The position numbers and the translations under genes are program-made. From positions 1 to 25,554 of the forward strand of contig JAAAOR010000113.1 in assembly GCA_009908735.1 (NCBI GenBank): a DNA stretch of 25,554 nt, given 5' to 3'. Source of the DNA: Spirochaetota bacterium (GTDB lineage Bacteria > Spirochaetota > Spirochaetia > DSM-27196 > PWMO01). A model generated the notes under the pieces. The model did not search any database. It saw only the letters and a list, made by a program, of their open reading frames with translations, and had not been told where the DNA came from. This document shows, one piece after another, positions 7,653 through 14,627 of this stretch; within the stretch, counting starts at the first letter, position 1; every line of letters starts with the position of its first letter.

Positions 7653-8647
7653 AGTACCTCCCGCAGCAGTAGCTTCCGAATCAAGAAGTCGAGGAGAAGT
7701 GCCCCGATTGCGAAGATGATGAGCGCCCGATGGCGTCGCTCGGTGTTGACCTCGATCCGCACCCGCTTCTCGGTCGTCTCGATTGAATCGATGGCCTCGA
7801 ACACCGACTCGAGGGTGCCGCTCGTTCCGGCGTAGAAGTAGGCGCCGCCGGAGAGCGCGGCGATCTCGCGAAGAATCGCCTCGTCGAAACCGCCTTCGAA
7901 GGTGCCGCGGTAGACCTGTCCGGTCTGCGGGTCGGTAAACTCAATGGGAGCCTCGGTCTCGCTGCCGATTCCGATGGTGTAAATCCGGATGCCGATCTCG
8001 GTCGCAACCCGCGCAGCGGTCTCCGCGGGCACCTCCCCGGCATTATTCTCACCGTCGGTGAGAAGGATCATCACCTTCTCCGGCGCGTCGCTCGAGCGCA
8101 GGTGAAGAGCGCCCAGAGCAAGGCCCATGCCGATGGCGGTGCCGTCGCCGAGCTCCATGATGCGTAGCCCCTCCAGGACCTCGGCGAGCTTCCCGTAATC
8201 GGTAGTGGGTGGCACCCGCAGCGCCGCCTCCGCGCTGAAGCTCACGAGGCCGATGGGATCGTTCTCGCGTTCCTCGATGAAACGGCGGATGGTGTCACGT
8301 GCACTCTCGAAGCGGTTCACCGGCGCGAAGTCACGGGCCGCCATGCTCGGAGACTCGTCGAGCACGATCATCATGTCGATGCCGCGGTTGAGAAACACCC
8401 GCTCGCGGGTCACCTCGGCCGGCCCTCCGAGCGCGAAAATCAGCGCGACGACAGCGGACCAGAACGACAGGATTGCCAACGCGAAAATCGCGCGACGGGC
8501 GAAAAAGCTCGGCACGAATCCTCGCGCATTCCACACACGGTAGGCGAAGGGCAGCTTCCCGCCACGCTGCGGCCAGAAGTGGCGGAAGTACACCCCCAGG
8601 GGTACGAGAAGCAGGAGGAACAAATAACCGGGCGTCTCAAAGACCAC
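7649..8647 (-). CDS. batA: BatA, VWA-domain membrane protein
   Basis: A 332-residue paralogue of the next gene (batB), with the same plan. There are N-terminal membrane segments (about residues 5-20 and 52-74), a VWA domain with an intact MIDAS (D97-x-S99-x-S101 in VLDESPSM, T170 in GDGTAIG, D198 in LLTDGENN), and a C-terminal membrane segment near the end. The start I prefer is the GTG at 8647, since GGGAGG ends seven bases before it and it overlaps the preceding gene by 11 bases. Another in-frame GTG lies 21 bases upstream at 8668 but would place the Shine-Dalgarno sequence inside the coding region. Two diverged VWA proteins in tandem, with a MoxR ATPase upstream, are the hallmark of Bat operons. 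Confidence 0.93.
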   Translation of the reverse strand: MVFETPGYLFLLLLVPLGVYFRHFWPQRGGKLPFAYRVWNARGFVPSFFARRAIFALAILSFWSAVVALIFALGGPAEVTRERVFLNRGIDMMIVLDESPSMAARDFAPVNRFESARDTIRRFIEERENDPIGLVSFSAEAALRVPPTTDYGKLAEVLEGLRIMELGDGTAIGMGLALGALHLRSSDAPEKVMILLTDGENNAGEVPAETAARVATEIGIRIYTIGIGSETEAPIEFTDPQTGQVYRGTFEGGFDEAILREIAALSGGAYFYAGTSGTLESVFEAIDSIETTEKRVRIEVNTERRHRALIIFAIGALLLDFLIRKLLLREVL

Positions 8648-9668
8648 GGCGAGTCCTCCCTCTCCCACGGGCCGTCACGTCGCGTGCCGTCGCGGCTCGG
8701 GCCGTGTCCTCCCGCGTCCTGTTGCGGGGGTCACGCTTTCGCTCGATATGGCGCAGCACCCGCATCACCGCCTCGAGGTGATCGGAGCGGGCGCGCGTGG
8801 AGGCACGCTGGCTCGCGAACTTCACCCGGTCGCCGAACTTGAAGACTTCGAGAACCGCTTCGCGGTCCTCCTCGGTGGGAATGTAGCGCTCAAGCTCCCC
8901 GGCGAGCTCTTCGGTGGTTGCAGAAAACGCCTCGGTGTGCATCCGTCGCGAGAGATAAGAGCGGAAATCCGAGAGTAGTTGAATGTAGAAATCGCGGTCA
9001 CTCATCTCGTCCATCTCGTTTCCGAGCTGGCGCAGCGCGCGGTTGATGCGGCGGTACGGCAGAGCTTCACGATAGCGGGTTACCAGGTCGCTGAAACGTC
9101 GCCGGCCCCACCTGAAGAAGATGAACCACACGGCGGGCACGAGCACCAAAACCGCCACGGCGGCCGCCAACAGCGTACGGGTTGCGGGCAGGAGCAGTTG
9201 ATCGCGCAACGGCGTCAGCTCCGCGCGGTTCTCGTCGAGGATGGATGGCACGGGGACGTTGATTCCCCGCAGGTAAACGTCGCCGAGGGCGATCGGCGGC
9301 AGGGTCTGGGTGCCGGGCTGATAGGGGGTAAAAGAGACGCGAAGCTCCCACCCGGTCGCGACCTCAGTAAGCCCCACACGGTGCAGCGTACCCCAGGGAA
9401 TGGACGGCGAATCTTCGGGCAGTCTGGGTGCGGCTCCGGGCGAGGTGCGAAAGGCCACCCGCATCTCCACGCGGTCCCCCACGTAAAAGACCTGCGGGAG
9501 GAACGTGGTGCGCTCGATCTCCGCCTCCGGCGCCTCCTGTGTCTGCGCGCCGGTCGCGGGCGCGGGCAACAGGACCAGCACCGGTAAGGCAAGCGCCACC
9601 GGCAGCAGGAGCGACAGAAACACAGCCACCGCCCCGCTGTGTCGGGGGCGGACGTGGCGCCGCCTCAT
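8637..9668 (-). CDS. Bat-operon membrane protein of unknown function (BatD-like/DUF4381-like architecture)
   Basis: A 343-residue protein between DUF58 and batA. An N-terminal signal peptide or anchor (about residues 12-40) is followed by a small periplasmic beta-rich region (about 45-150, with FYVGDRVEMRVAF resembling the first sandwich of BatD). Then come one membrane helix (about 165-186) and a helical, charged cytoplasmic region (188-343, with LLSDFRSYLSRR and a TEELAGELERYI stretch). The order resembles proteins placed at this site in other Bat operons (DUF4381-like), but I cannot assign a family firmly. I chose the ATG at 9668, which forms an ATGA overlap with the DUF58 stop and has GGAGGA seven bases upstream. 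The frame stays open 35 codons further upstream inside DUF58, which I reject. The C-terminal tail is strongly Arg-rich. Confidence 0.82.
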   Translation of the reverse strand: MRRRHVRPRHSGAVAVFLSLLLPVALALPVLVLLPAPATGAQTQEAPEAEIERTTFLPQVFYVGDRVEMRVAFRTSPGAAPRLPEDSPSIPWGTLHRVGLTEVATGWELRVSFTPYQPGTQTLPPIALGDVYLRGINVPVPSILDENRAELTPLRDQLLLPATRTLLAAAVAVLVLVPAVWFIFFRWGRRRFSDLVTRYREALPYRRINRALRQLGNEMDEMSDRDFYIQLLSDFRSYLSRRMHTEAFSATTEELAGELERYIPTEEDREAVLEVFKFGDRVKFASQRASTRARSDHLEAVMRVLRHIERKRDPRNRTREDTARAATARDVTARGRGRTRRGL

Positions 9669-10537
9669 CTGGATTTCCTCCTGCGGAAGAACTCGATGAG
9701 GCGAGCAACGGGGTCGTCTTCGGTAGATACCTCGAGCGTGCCAATCCCGCGACGACGGCAGTCGCGCTGCCACTGCAGGCGCTGCACTTCCCAGTACTCG
9801 CGGTACTGCTTCCTGAACTTCCGCGAGCGACCCGAGGCCAGCATGGTGCGCCCCGTCTCGGGGTCCTCGAGTTGCACGAGGCCCGTACGCGGATACTCGA
9901 GGTCCATGGGGTCAAAAATGCGGATCGCGATTACGTCATGGCGCCGCGCAAGCAGGCTGAGCTCCCGGAGGTACCCGGTGGTCTTGAAGTCGGAGAGCAC
10001 CACGCAGATGCCGCGGCGCTTTAGCGCCTCGCCGGCCGCCCGAAGTGCCAGCGATAGATCGGAGCCTGCCCCCCAGGGCTCGAAGGCAATCATGTCCTCC
10101 ACCAGGCGCGTGGCATGCTTTCTCCCCTTCACCGGTGAGACCCAGTGCTCGATGCGATCGGTGAAAAAGACAGCCCCGACCTTGTCGTTGTTCTGCACCG
10201 CCGCAAACGTCAGCAGTGAGAACAGGACGCTCTGCACTTCCCGGCGTGATTCATGCTGGGCGCCGACGTTGAGCGACCCGGAGAGGTCGGCGATCATGAA
10301 CAGGGTGAGCTCACGCTCCTCGCGGTATGTCTTGGAGAAGGCACTTGCCATCCGCGCGCTTACGTTCCAGTCGATGAGCCGCGCGTCGTCTCCCTCGACG
10401 TATTCGCGCACCTCGTCGAACTCGATGCCGGGACCCTTGAAGACCGAGCGATAGTTGCCCGCGAGCAGGCTTTCGACGAGCTTGTTTGAGAGAAGCTGCA
10501 GCTGTTTTACACGAGAGAGGATCCGTGCTCGGTCCAT
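9665..10537 (-). CDS. DUF58-domain protein of the Bat operon
   Basis: A 290-residue DUF58 protein. The signature FDEVREYVEGDDARLIDWNVSARM lies at about residues 40-63. Downstream is a VWA-like fold with a partial metal site, D84-x-S86-x-S88, in IADLSGSL. DUF58 proteins are almost always encoded next to MoxR ATPases and VWA proteins, and are thought to act in maturation or assembly of a periplasmic or secreted target. There is no signal peptide or membrane segment, so it is probably cytoplasmic. It starts 27 bases after the moxR stop, the only real gap inside the Bat section of the operon, and has no evident Shine-Dalgarno site. The gap holds two inverted repeats. Confidence 0.92.
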   Translation of the reverse strand: MDRARILSRVKQLQLLSNKLVESLLAGNYRSVFKGPGIEFDEVREYVEGDDARLIDWNVSARMASAFSKTYREERELTLFMIADLSGSLNVGAQHESRREVQSVLFSLLTFAAVQNNDKVGAVFFTDRIEHWVSPVKGRKHATRLVEDMIAFEPWGAGSDLSLALRAAGEALKRRGICVVLSDFKTTGYLRELSLLARRHDVIAIRIFDPMDLEYPRTGLVQLEDPETGRTMLASGRSRKFRKQYREYWEVQRLQWQRDCRRRGIGTLEVSTEDDPVARLIEFFRRRKSR

Positions 10538-10551
10538 GAATGTGTACCGGT

Positions 10552-10575
10552 CGACGCGTCGGTCCTAAGGGACCG
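10552..10575. repeat. Inverted repeats between moxR and the DUF58 gene
   Basis: CGGTCC-TAAG-GGACCG (10560-10575) spans the moxR stop codon. The perfect 10-base palindrome CGACGCGTCG (10552-10561) abuts and overlaps it. Together they fill most of the moxR-DUF58 gap. No T-run follows on the minus strand, so this is not a standard terminator. It could be a processing or partial-attenuation element; this is inference. Confidence 0.45.
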
Positions 10576-11554
10576 GCACCGCCGAGAGAAGGTAGTTCAC
10601 CACGTCATCAGTCGTCAGCTCCTCCGCCTCGGCCTCGTAGGAAAGTACGATGCGGTGACGGAGCACCGGCCGGGAAATAGACTTGACGTCTTCCGGCACC
10701 ACATAATCCCGTCCCTCGAACAGGGCTTTCACCTTGGCACATCGATAGAGGTAAATCGTCGCGCGCGGCGAGCCGCCGAACTCGATGTATCGCGAGAACG
10801 AATGTCCCCCCCGGCTCGTCTCACGGGAAGCGGTAACAAGAGAAACGATGTACTCCTCGATGCGCTCATCCACCGAAACGCGGGAGACGATGTCTTTCAG
10901 CCGGCGGATGTCGGGACGAAAGAGCACCGGCTTGAGCTCAACCTCCTGCTGGATGCCGATTCGCCTGAGGATGGAGAGCTCCTCCTCGGCGGTCGGGTAA
11001 TTGACGGTGAGCTTCATGAGGAAACGGTCGAGCTGCGCCTCCGGCAGGGGATAGGTTCCCTCCTGCTCGATGGGGTTCTGCGTTGCGAGCACGAAGAAGG
11101 GGTCGGGCAGCCCGTAGGTCTGGTCGCCTATGGTCACCTGGCGCTCCTCCATCGACTCGAGCAGCGCCGATTGGACCTTTGCCGGTGCGCGGTTTATTTC
11201 ATCCGCGAGCACGATATTGGAGAACACCGGGCCCTTTCGGGGCACGAACTCTCCGGTCTGCTGGCGGTAGACCATGTTTCCGACCAGGTCCGCCGGCAGG
11301 AGATCGGGGGTGAACTGTATGCGCTTGAAGCTCGAATCGATCACCGCGCTTATCGTCTTCACCGCCAGCGTCTTCGCAAGCCCCGGCACGCCCTCGAGAA
11401 GGACGTGACCGTTAGCGAGGATTCCCATCAAAAGGCCGTCGATCATCTCGGCCTGGCCTACAACCGCGCGGGAGATCTCGTCGCGCACTCGCGCGAGCAT
11501 CTTGCTTGCTTCCCGGATCTCCGGGTTGGCCTGGGTCGACTGAAGCTCACTCAT
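10565..11554 (-). CDS. moxR: MoxR-family AAA+ ATPase
   Basis: A 329-residue MoxR ATPase. Walker A is GVPGLAKT at 55-62, Walker B is IVLADE at 114-119 followed by INRAPAKVQ, and sensor 1 is in ATQNP at 157-161. The C-terminal lid region has the family's PRATIYLYRCAKVKALFEGRDYV stretch in shortened form. MoxR ATPases act as chaperone-like remodelling machines with VWA-domain partners, here presumably BatA and BatB. The gene starts 12 bases after the argJ stop and is probably transcribed from the argJ promoter; a purine-rich AAGAGAG sits about nine bases before the ATG. Joining an arginine enzyme to this stress operon is unusual and may be only positional. Confidence 0.96.
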   Translation of the reverse strand: MSELQSTQANPEIREASKMLARVRDEISRAVVGQAEMIDGLLMGILANGHVLLEGVPGLAKTLAVKTISAVIDSSFKRIQFTPDLLPADLVGNMVYRQQTGEFVPRKGPVFSNIVLADEINRAPAKVQSALLESMEERQVTIGDQTYGLPDPFFVLATQNPIEQEGTYPLPEAQLDRFLMKLTVNYPTAEEELSILRRIGIQQEVELKPVLFRPDIRRLKDIVSRVSVDERIEEYIVSLVTASRETSRGGHSFSRYIEFGGSPRATIYLYRCAKVKALFEGRDYVVPEDVKSISRPVLRHRIVLSYEAEAEELTTDDVVNYLLSAVPVP

Positions 11555-11566
11555 ATTGCATCTCTC

Positions 11567-12847
11567 TTACGTTCTGTAATCGGCGTTCTCTCTCACGTAC
11601 TCGTAGGAGAGATCGGACCCGAGCACCTGCGCGGATCCGGCGCCACTTTCAAGCGAAATACCGATTGCCACCTCGCGCTCGTGCCGGGGGTAGCCGACGG
11701 CGGCAGGGTCGGTGGATGCCGCCGAAAGATAATCCGAAAGCCGGCTTTCCTTCTCCCGATCAAGCGCGAAGGCTCCGGCCTCGAACACGGTCTCATCCCC
11801 TACTCTAACGCGCATCCGCTCCACATCCAGAGGAAGCCCGTTGTTTCCGGCGTAATCACCGACCGCCGATACGATGCGCCCGACGTTCGGGTCGTTACCG
11901 TACACCGCAGCCTTCACAAGCGGCGAGTTTACCACCGCCTTCGCCACCGCCTTCGCGTCGGACCCGCTCGGCGCCCCGTCGACATTGACGCGGATGACGT
12001 GGCCCGTGCCCTCGCCGTTACGCACGATATCGGCGGCAAGATCGCGGCACACGCGATCGAGCGCGGACCGAAAGTTCTCGCGACCAGCCGGCGGTTTGCG
12101 GTTGGAGCTCATCGCAAGCACCATATCGCTCGTGCTCTGATCGCCGTCGATGCTGATGCTGTTAAAGCTGCCCTCTACGACCCCGGCGAGGGCCACTCGG
12201 AGCTCCTCACGCGAGATGGTGACATCGGTGAGGATGAACACCAGCATCGTCCCCAGGTTCGGCTCCACCATCCCGGCGCCCTTGGCAACAGCGACGATGC
12301 GCCCGCCGTCGACCTCCGCATGCCGCACCTTGGGGAAGGAGTCGGTTGTCATGATCGCCTGCGCCATGTCGACGCAGGGCCCGTCGTGGAGTCCGGCGGC
12401 AAGCTCGGGGAGCGCCGCCTTCATCTCGGGCAGGGGAAGTGACCAGCCGATGACGCCGGTGGATGCCGACAGGCAGTCCTCGGGATCGAGGGCAAACTGC
12501 CGGGCGAGCTCCTCGGTGAGGCCGAGCGCGTCCTGTTTCCCCGTGGGCGCGCACACGTTCGCTATCTTGTTGTTGACGAGGACCGCCTGCATCGTCCCGC
12601 GTTCCATCCGCGCCCGTGCAATCTGGACCGGCGCACCGGTAACCCGGTTGGAGGTAAAAGCTCCGGCGAACACCTGCGTCGGCTCGTCGGCCAAAAGCAG
12701 GGCCAGGTTCATGGCGAACTGTTCTTCGCTTGGTCGCTCTCGCGCTACAAAGGTCAGGCGGGTTGTTGAAACCCGAAACCCCTCCGGCAGGACAGACCGG
12801 GGGGTCAGGGTGTTCACATACTCCCTCTCACTGGTGAACACCGACAT
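11567..12847 (-). CDS. argJ: Bifunctional ornithine acetyltransferase / N-acetylglutamate synthase (ArgJ)
   Basis: A 426-residue ArgJ. It moves the acetyl group from N-acetylornithine to glutamate in the cyclic arginine pathway, and in bifunctional forms can also use acetyl-CoA. ArgJ is made as a precursor that cleaves itself before a threonine; the site is visible as KGAGMVEPNLGTML, with T200 as the expected new N-terminal nucleophile. The oxyanion-hole STG is at 129-131 (ASTGVIGW) and the family ending NADYRT is present. Whether it is bifunctional cannot be read from sequence. I chose the ATG at 12847. An in-frame ATG at 12856 uses the last base of the predicted -10 box and so should lie upstream of the transcript. 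No Shine-Dalgarno site is evident. No other arginine genes are in the window. Confidence 0.93.
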   Translation of the reverse strand: MSVFTSEREYVNTLTPRSVLPEGFRVSTTRLTFVARERPSEEQFAMNLALLLADEPTQVFAGAFTSNRVTGAPVQIARARMERGTMQAVLVNNKIANVCAPTGKQDALGLTEELARQFALDPEDCLSASTGVIGWSLPLPEMKAALPELAAGLHDGPCVDMAQAIMTTDSFPKVRHAEVDGGRIVAVAKGAGMVEPNLGTMLVFILTDVTISREELRVALAGVVEGSFNSISIDGDQSTSDMVLAMSSNRKPPAGRENFRSALDRVCRDLAADIVRNGEGTGHVIRVNVDGAPSGSDAKAVAKAVVNSPLVKAAVYGNDPNVGRIVSAVGDYAGNNGLPLDVERMRVRVGDETVFEAGAFALDREKESRLSDYLSAASTDPAAVGYPRHEREVAIGISLESGAGSAQVLGSDLSYEYVRENADYRT

Positions 12848-12855
12848 TCCGCCCA

Positions 12856-12884
12856 TTTATAGTACGATTGGATGCGCTTTGCAA
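12856..12884 (-). promoter_or_regulatory. argJ promoter, near-leaderless
   Basis: Read on the minus strand: TTGCAA (12884-12879), 17 bases, TATAAA (12861-12856). The predicted transcription start is near 12849, two bases before the ATG at 12847. The -35 box is a palindrome also used by the divergent rmuC promoter. Confidence 0.65.
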
Positions 12885-12906
12885 GCCGACCGCGGGGCGG
12901 TAGGAT
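12879..12906 (+). promoter_or_regulatory. rmuC promoter, predicted leaderless
   Basis: TTGCAA (12879-12884), 16 bases, TAGGAT (12901-12906). Seven bases past the -10 is 12913, the A of the rmuC ATG, which predicts a leaderless message. The alternative reading is that AGGA at 12902-12905 is a weak Shine-Dalgarno site and transcription starts further upstream. Confidence 0.5.
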
Positions 12907-12912
12907 AAGCGC

Positions 12913-13833
12913 ATGCTCGAGTCGGTGCTCACCCCGCAAGTCGTTGCCGCGTTCGCGCTCGGAATCATTCTCGTGCTCCTCCTCATGCTTCTCGTCGTGC
13001 TGCTGCGCCGTCGGCGTGAACCGACCGGTGACGAGGCCGGAGTGCTCTCCCGCCTCGAGGACGTCTCACGCTCCCTTTCGGAACTCGAGCAGGTGTTTTC
13101 GGTGCCCCAGTCGCGCGGGGCGGTGGGTGAGACCCTGCTCTCCCGCCTCCTCGAGGACTGGTTGCCGAAGGGCACCTACGAGTTGCAGTACTCCTTCCGC
13201 GAGGGGACCCGAGTGGATGCGGTGGTGAAGCTCGGGCGCTATATGGTGCCGGTCGATGCGAAGTTTCCCTTCGAGGCGGCAAAACGGGCCATGGAAAAGG
13301 AGGCCGGCGGCAGCCGGACCGGAGCCGGTCGGGCGGGCGGTGGTTCCCGGGGCGCCGGATCACGGGGTGGTTCGCGGGGGGCGGGCGGTGCACGCGGTGA
13401 GCTCCGAGCCGCCTTCATGCGCCACGTCAACGACATCGCCGAGCGCTACATTCGCCCCGACGAGGGCACCCTCGGCTTCGCCCTCATGTACATACCGTCC
13501 GAGCGCGTCTACCAGTTCGTCTTCGTGGACCAGGGTGACGATCTCCTTGGCGAAGCGATGGGCCGCGGCGTGGTGCCGGTGAGCCCTTCGACGCTCTTTC
13601 TCTACCTGCAGACCGTCGCCTACGGGCTGCGCGGATTTGCGATCAGCAAGGATGCGCGGGCGCTGCTCTCCCGCTTCACCGCCGCACGTACCGCGGGCGC
13701 CGAGCTGGCCAAGGCCCTCTCGGTCGCGCAAACGCATCTGAAGAACCTGCACAAGTCTCTTTCCGAGGTGGACGACCGCGTGGAGCGGCTCACGCAGAAG
13801 CTGGACGTGTCGCAGGACGAGGAGACCGGATGA
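12913..13833 (+). CDS. rmuC: RmuC-family DNA recombination protein
   Basis: A 306-residue RmuC. It has an N-terminal membrane anchor (about residues 8-32) and an Arg-rich turn, then a short helical spacer and the RmuC nuclease-like domain. The core motif is VDAVVKLG...VPVDAKFPFE at about 101-121, where the Asp and Lys are the PD-(D/E)XK-like residues. A C-terminal helical region of about 50 residues follows. RmuC limits inversions at short repeats in Escherichia coli and is thought to be a membrane-bound nuclease. The protein is short because the long coiled coil seen in E. coli RmuC (about 475 residues) is reduced. A Gly/Ser/Arg low-complexity insertion of about 32 residues (131-162) breaks the catalytic domain. 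It overlaps the next gene by ATGA. Confidence 0.9.
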   Translation: MLESVLTPQVVAAFALGIILVLLLMLLVVLLRRRREPTGDEAGVLSRLEDVSRSLSELEQVFSVPQSRGAVGETLLSRLLEDWLPKGTYELQYSFREGTRVDAVVKLGRYMVPVDAKFPFEAAKRAMEKEAGGSRTGAGRAGGGSRGAGSRGGSRGAGGARGELRAAFMRHVNDIAERYIRPDEGTLGFALMYIPSERVYQFVFVDQGDDLLGEAMGRGVVPVSPSTLFLYLQTVAYGLRGFAISKDARALLSRFTAARTAGAELAKALSVAQTHLKNLHKSLSEVDDRVERLTQKLDVSQDEETG

Positions 13834-14627
13834 CCGCCGGCCACACCCAGCCCGACGGCCCACCCCGGCCGGACGGTGCGCCCAAGCCCGTTGCGGCCGC
13901 CGTCCGCGACGCCGCGGCCCACTTGTGCGCCCGCGTGGACGAGCTCTCCTTCGGCGCACCTGTCGCCCACGTCTACAATCCCCTCAGCTATGCCTGGGCT
14001 GCTCATGAGCAGTATATCCTCCGATACGCCTCGGCCCGGACCCGCGTGGTATTCGTAGGAATGAATCCCGGCCCCTGGGGCATGGCGCAGACCGGCGTGC
14101 CCTTCGGCGAGGTCGAGACGGTGCGGGACTGGCTCGGCATCCGAGGGGAGATCAAACGGCCGCCGGGTGAGCACCCGAAGCGTCCCGTAGAGGGCTTCGA
14201 AACGAGCCGGAGTGAGGTCAGCGGGCGCAGGCTGTGGGGACTCTTCCGCGAGCGCTTCGGCACGCCGGAGCGCTTCTTCTCGGACCATTTCGTCGCGAAT
14301 TACTGCCCGCTTCTGTTCCTCGAGGAATCGGGGCGGAACCGAACCCCGGACAAACTTCGCGCCCCAGAACGAGACGCCCTGTTTCGCGCCTGCGACGAGC
14401 ATCTCGCGCACCTGGTGGCGGCCCTCGAGCCGGAATGGGTCATCGGCGTGGGAGGCTTTGCGGAGACGAGGATACGGGCCGCGCCGGCGGCGGCGCAGCG
14501 CGTCGGCCGCATCCTGCACCCCAGCCCCGCAAGCCCGCGTGCGAACCGCGGCTGGGCCGAGGCCGCGACCCGGGAGCTCGAGGAGCTCGGCACGTGGCCC
14601 CTCACTCGGCCCGACGCCTCAGGGTGA
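13830..14627 (+). CDS. SMUG1-type uracil-DNA glycosylase
   Basis: A 265-residue uracil-DNA glycosylase of the SMUG1 family. It removes uracil and some oxidised pyrimidines from DNA to start base-excision repair. The match to animal SMUG1 is strong by eye. Motif 1 is GMNPGPWGMAQTGVPFGE (about 77-94, with N79 as the active-site Asn), then VRDWLGI, EHPKRPV and SEVSGRRLWG. CPLLFL follows, and motif 2 is HPSPASPRANRGW (H230 as the catalytic-region His). The SMUG1 family is found in animals and in a scattered set of bacteria. The start codon overlaps the rmuC stop as ATGA with GAGGAGA upstream, so the two DNA-maintenance genes are translationally coupled. The last 26 bases overlap the convergent nuclease gene. 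An acidic/proline-rich N-terminal extension of about 20 residues is not part of the domain. Confidence 0.94.
   Translation: MTAGHTQPDGPPRPDGAPKPVAAAVRDAAAHLCARVDELSFGAPVAHVYNPLSYAWAAHEQYILRYASARTRVVFVGMNPGPWGMAQTGVPFGEVETVRDWLGIRGEIKRPPGEHPKRPVEGFETSRSEVSGRRLWGLFRERFGTPERFFSDHFVANYCPLLFLEESGRNRTPDKLRAPERDALFRACDEHLAHLVAALEPEWVIGVGGFAETRIRAAPAAAQRVGRILHPSPASPRANRGWAEAATRELEELGTWPLTRPDASG

Noticed and set aside
9669..9773. A 35-codon upstream extension of the Bat-operon membrane protein
   Set aside because: It lies wholly within DUF58. The ATG at 9668 has a Shine-Dalgarno site and the ATGA overlap used across this operon.
10655..12442. A 595-codon open frame on the plus strand, opposite moxR and argJ
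   Set aside because: It is antisense to two clearly conserved genes, and its protein has no recognisable domain and is rich in His, Arg and Gly. GC-rich codon use leaves the opposite frame open.
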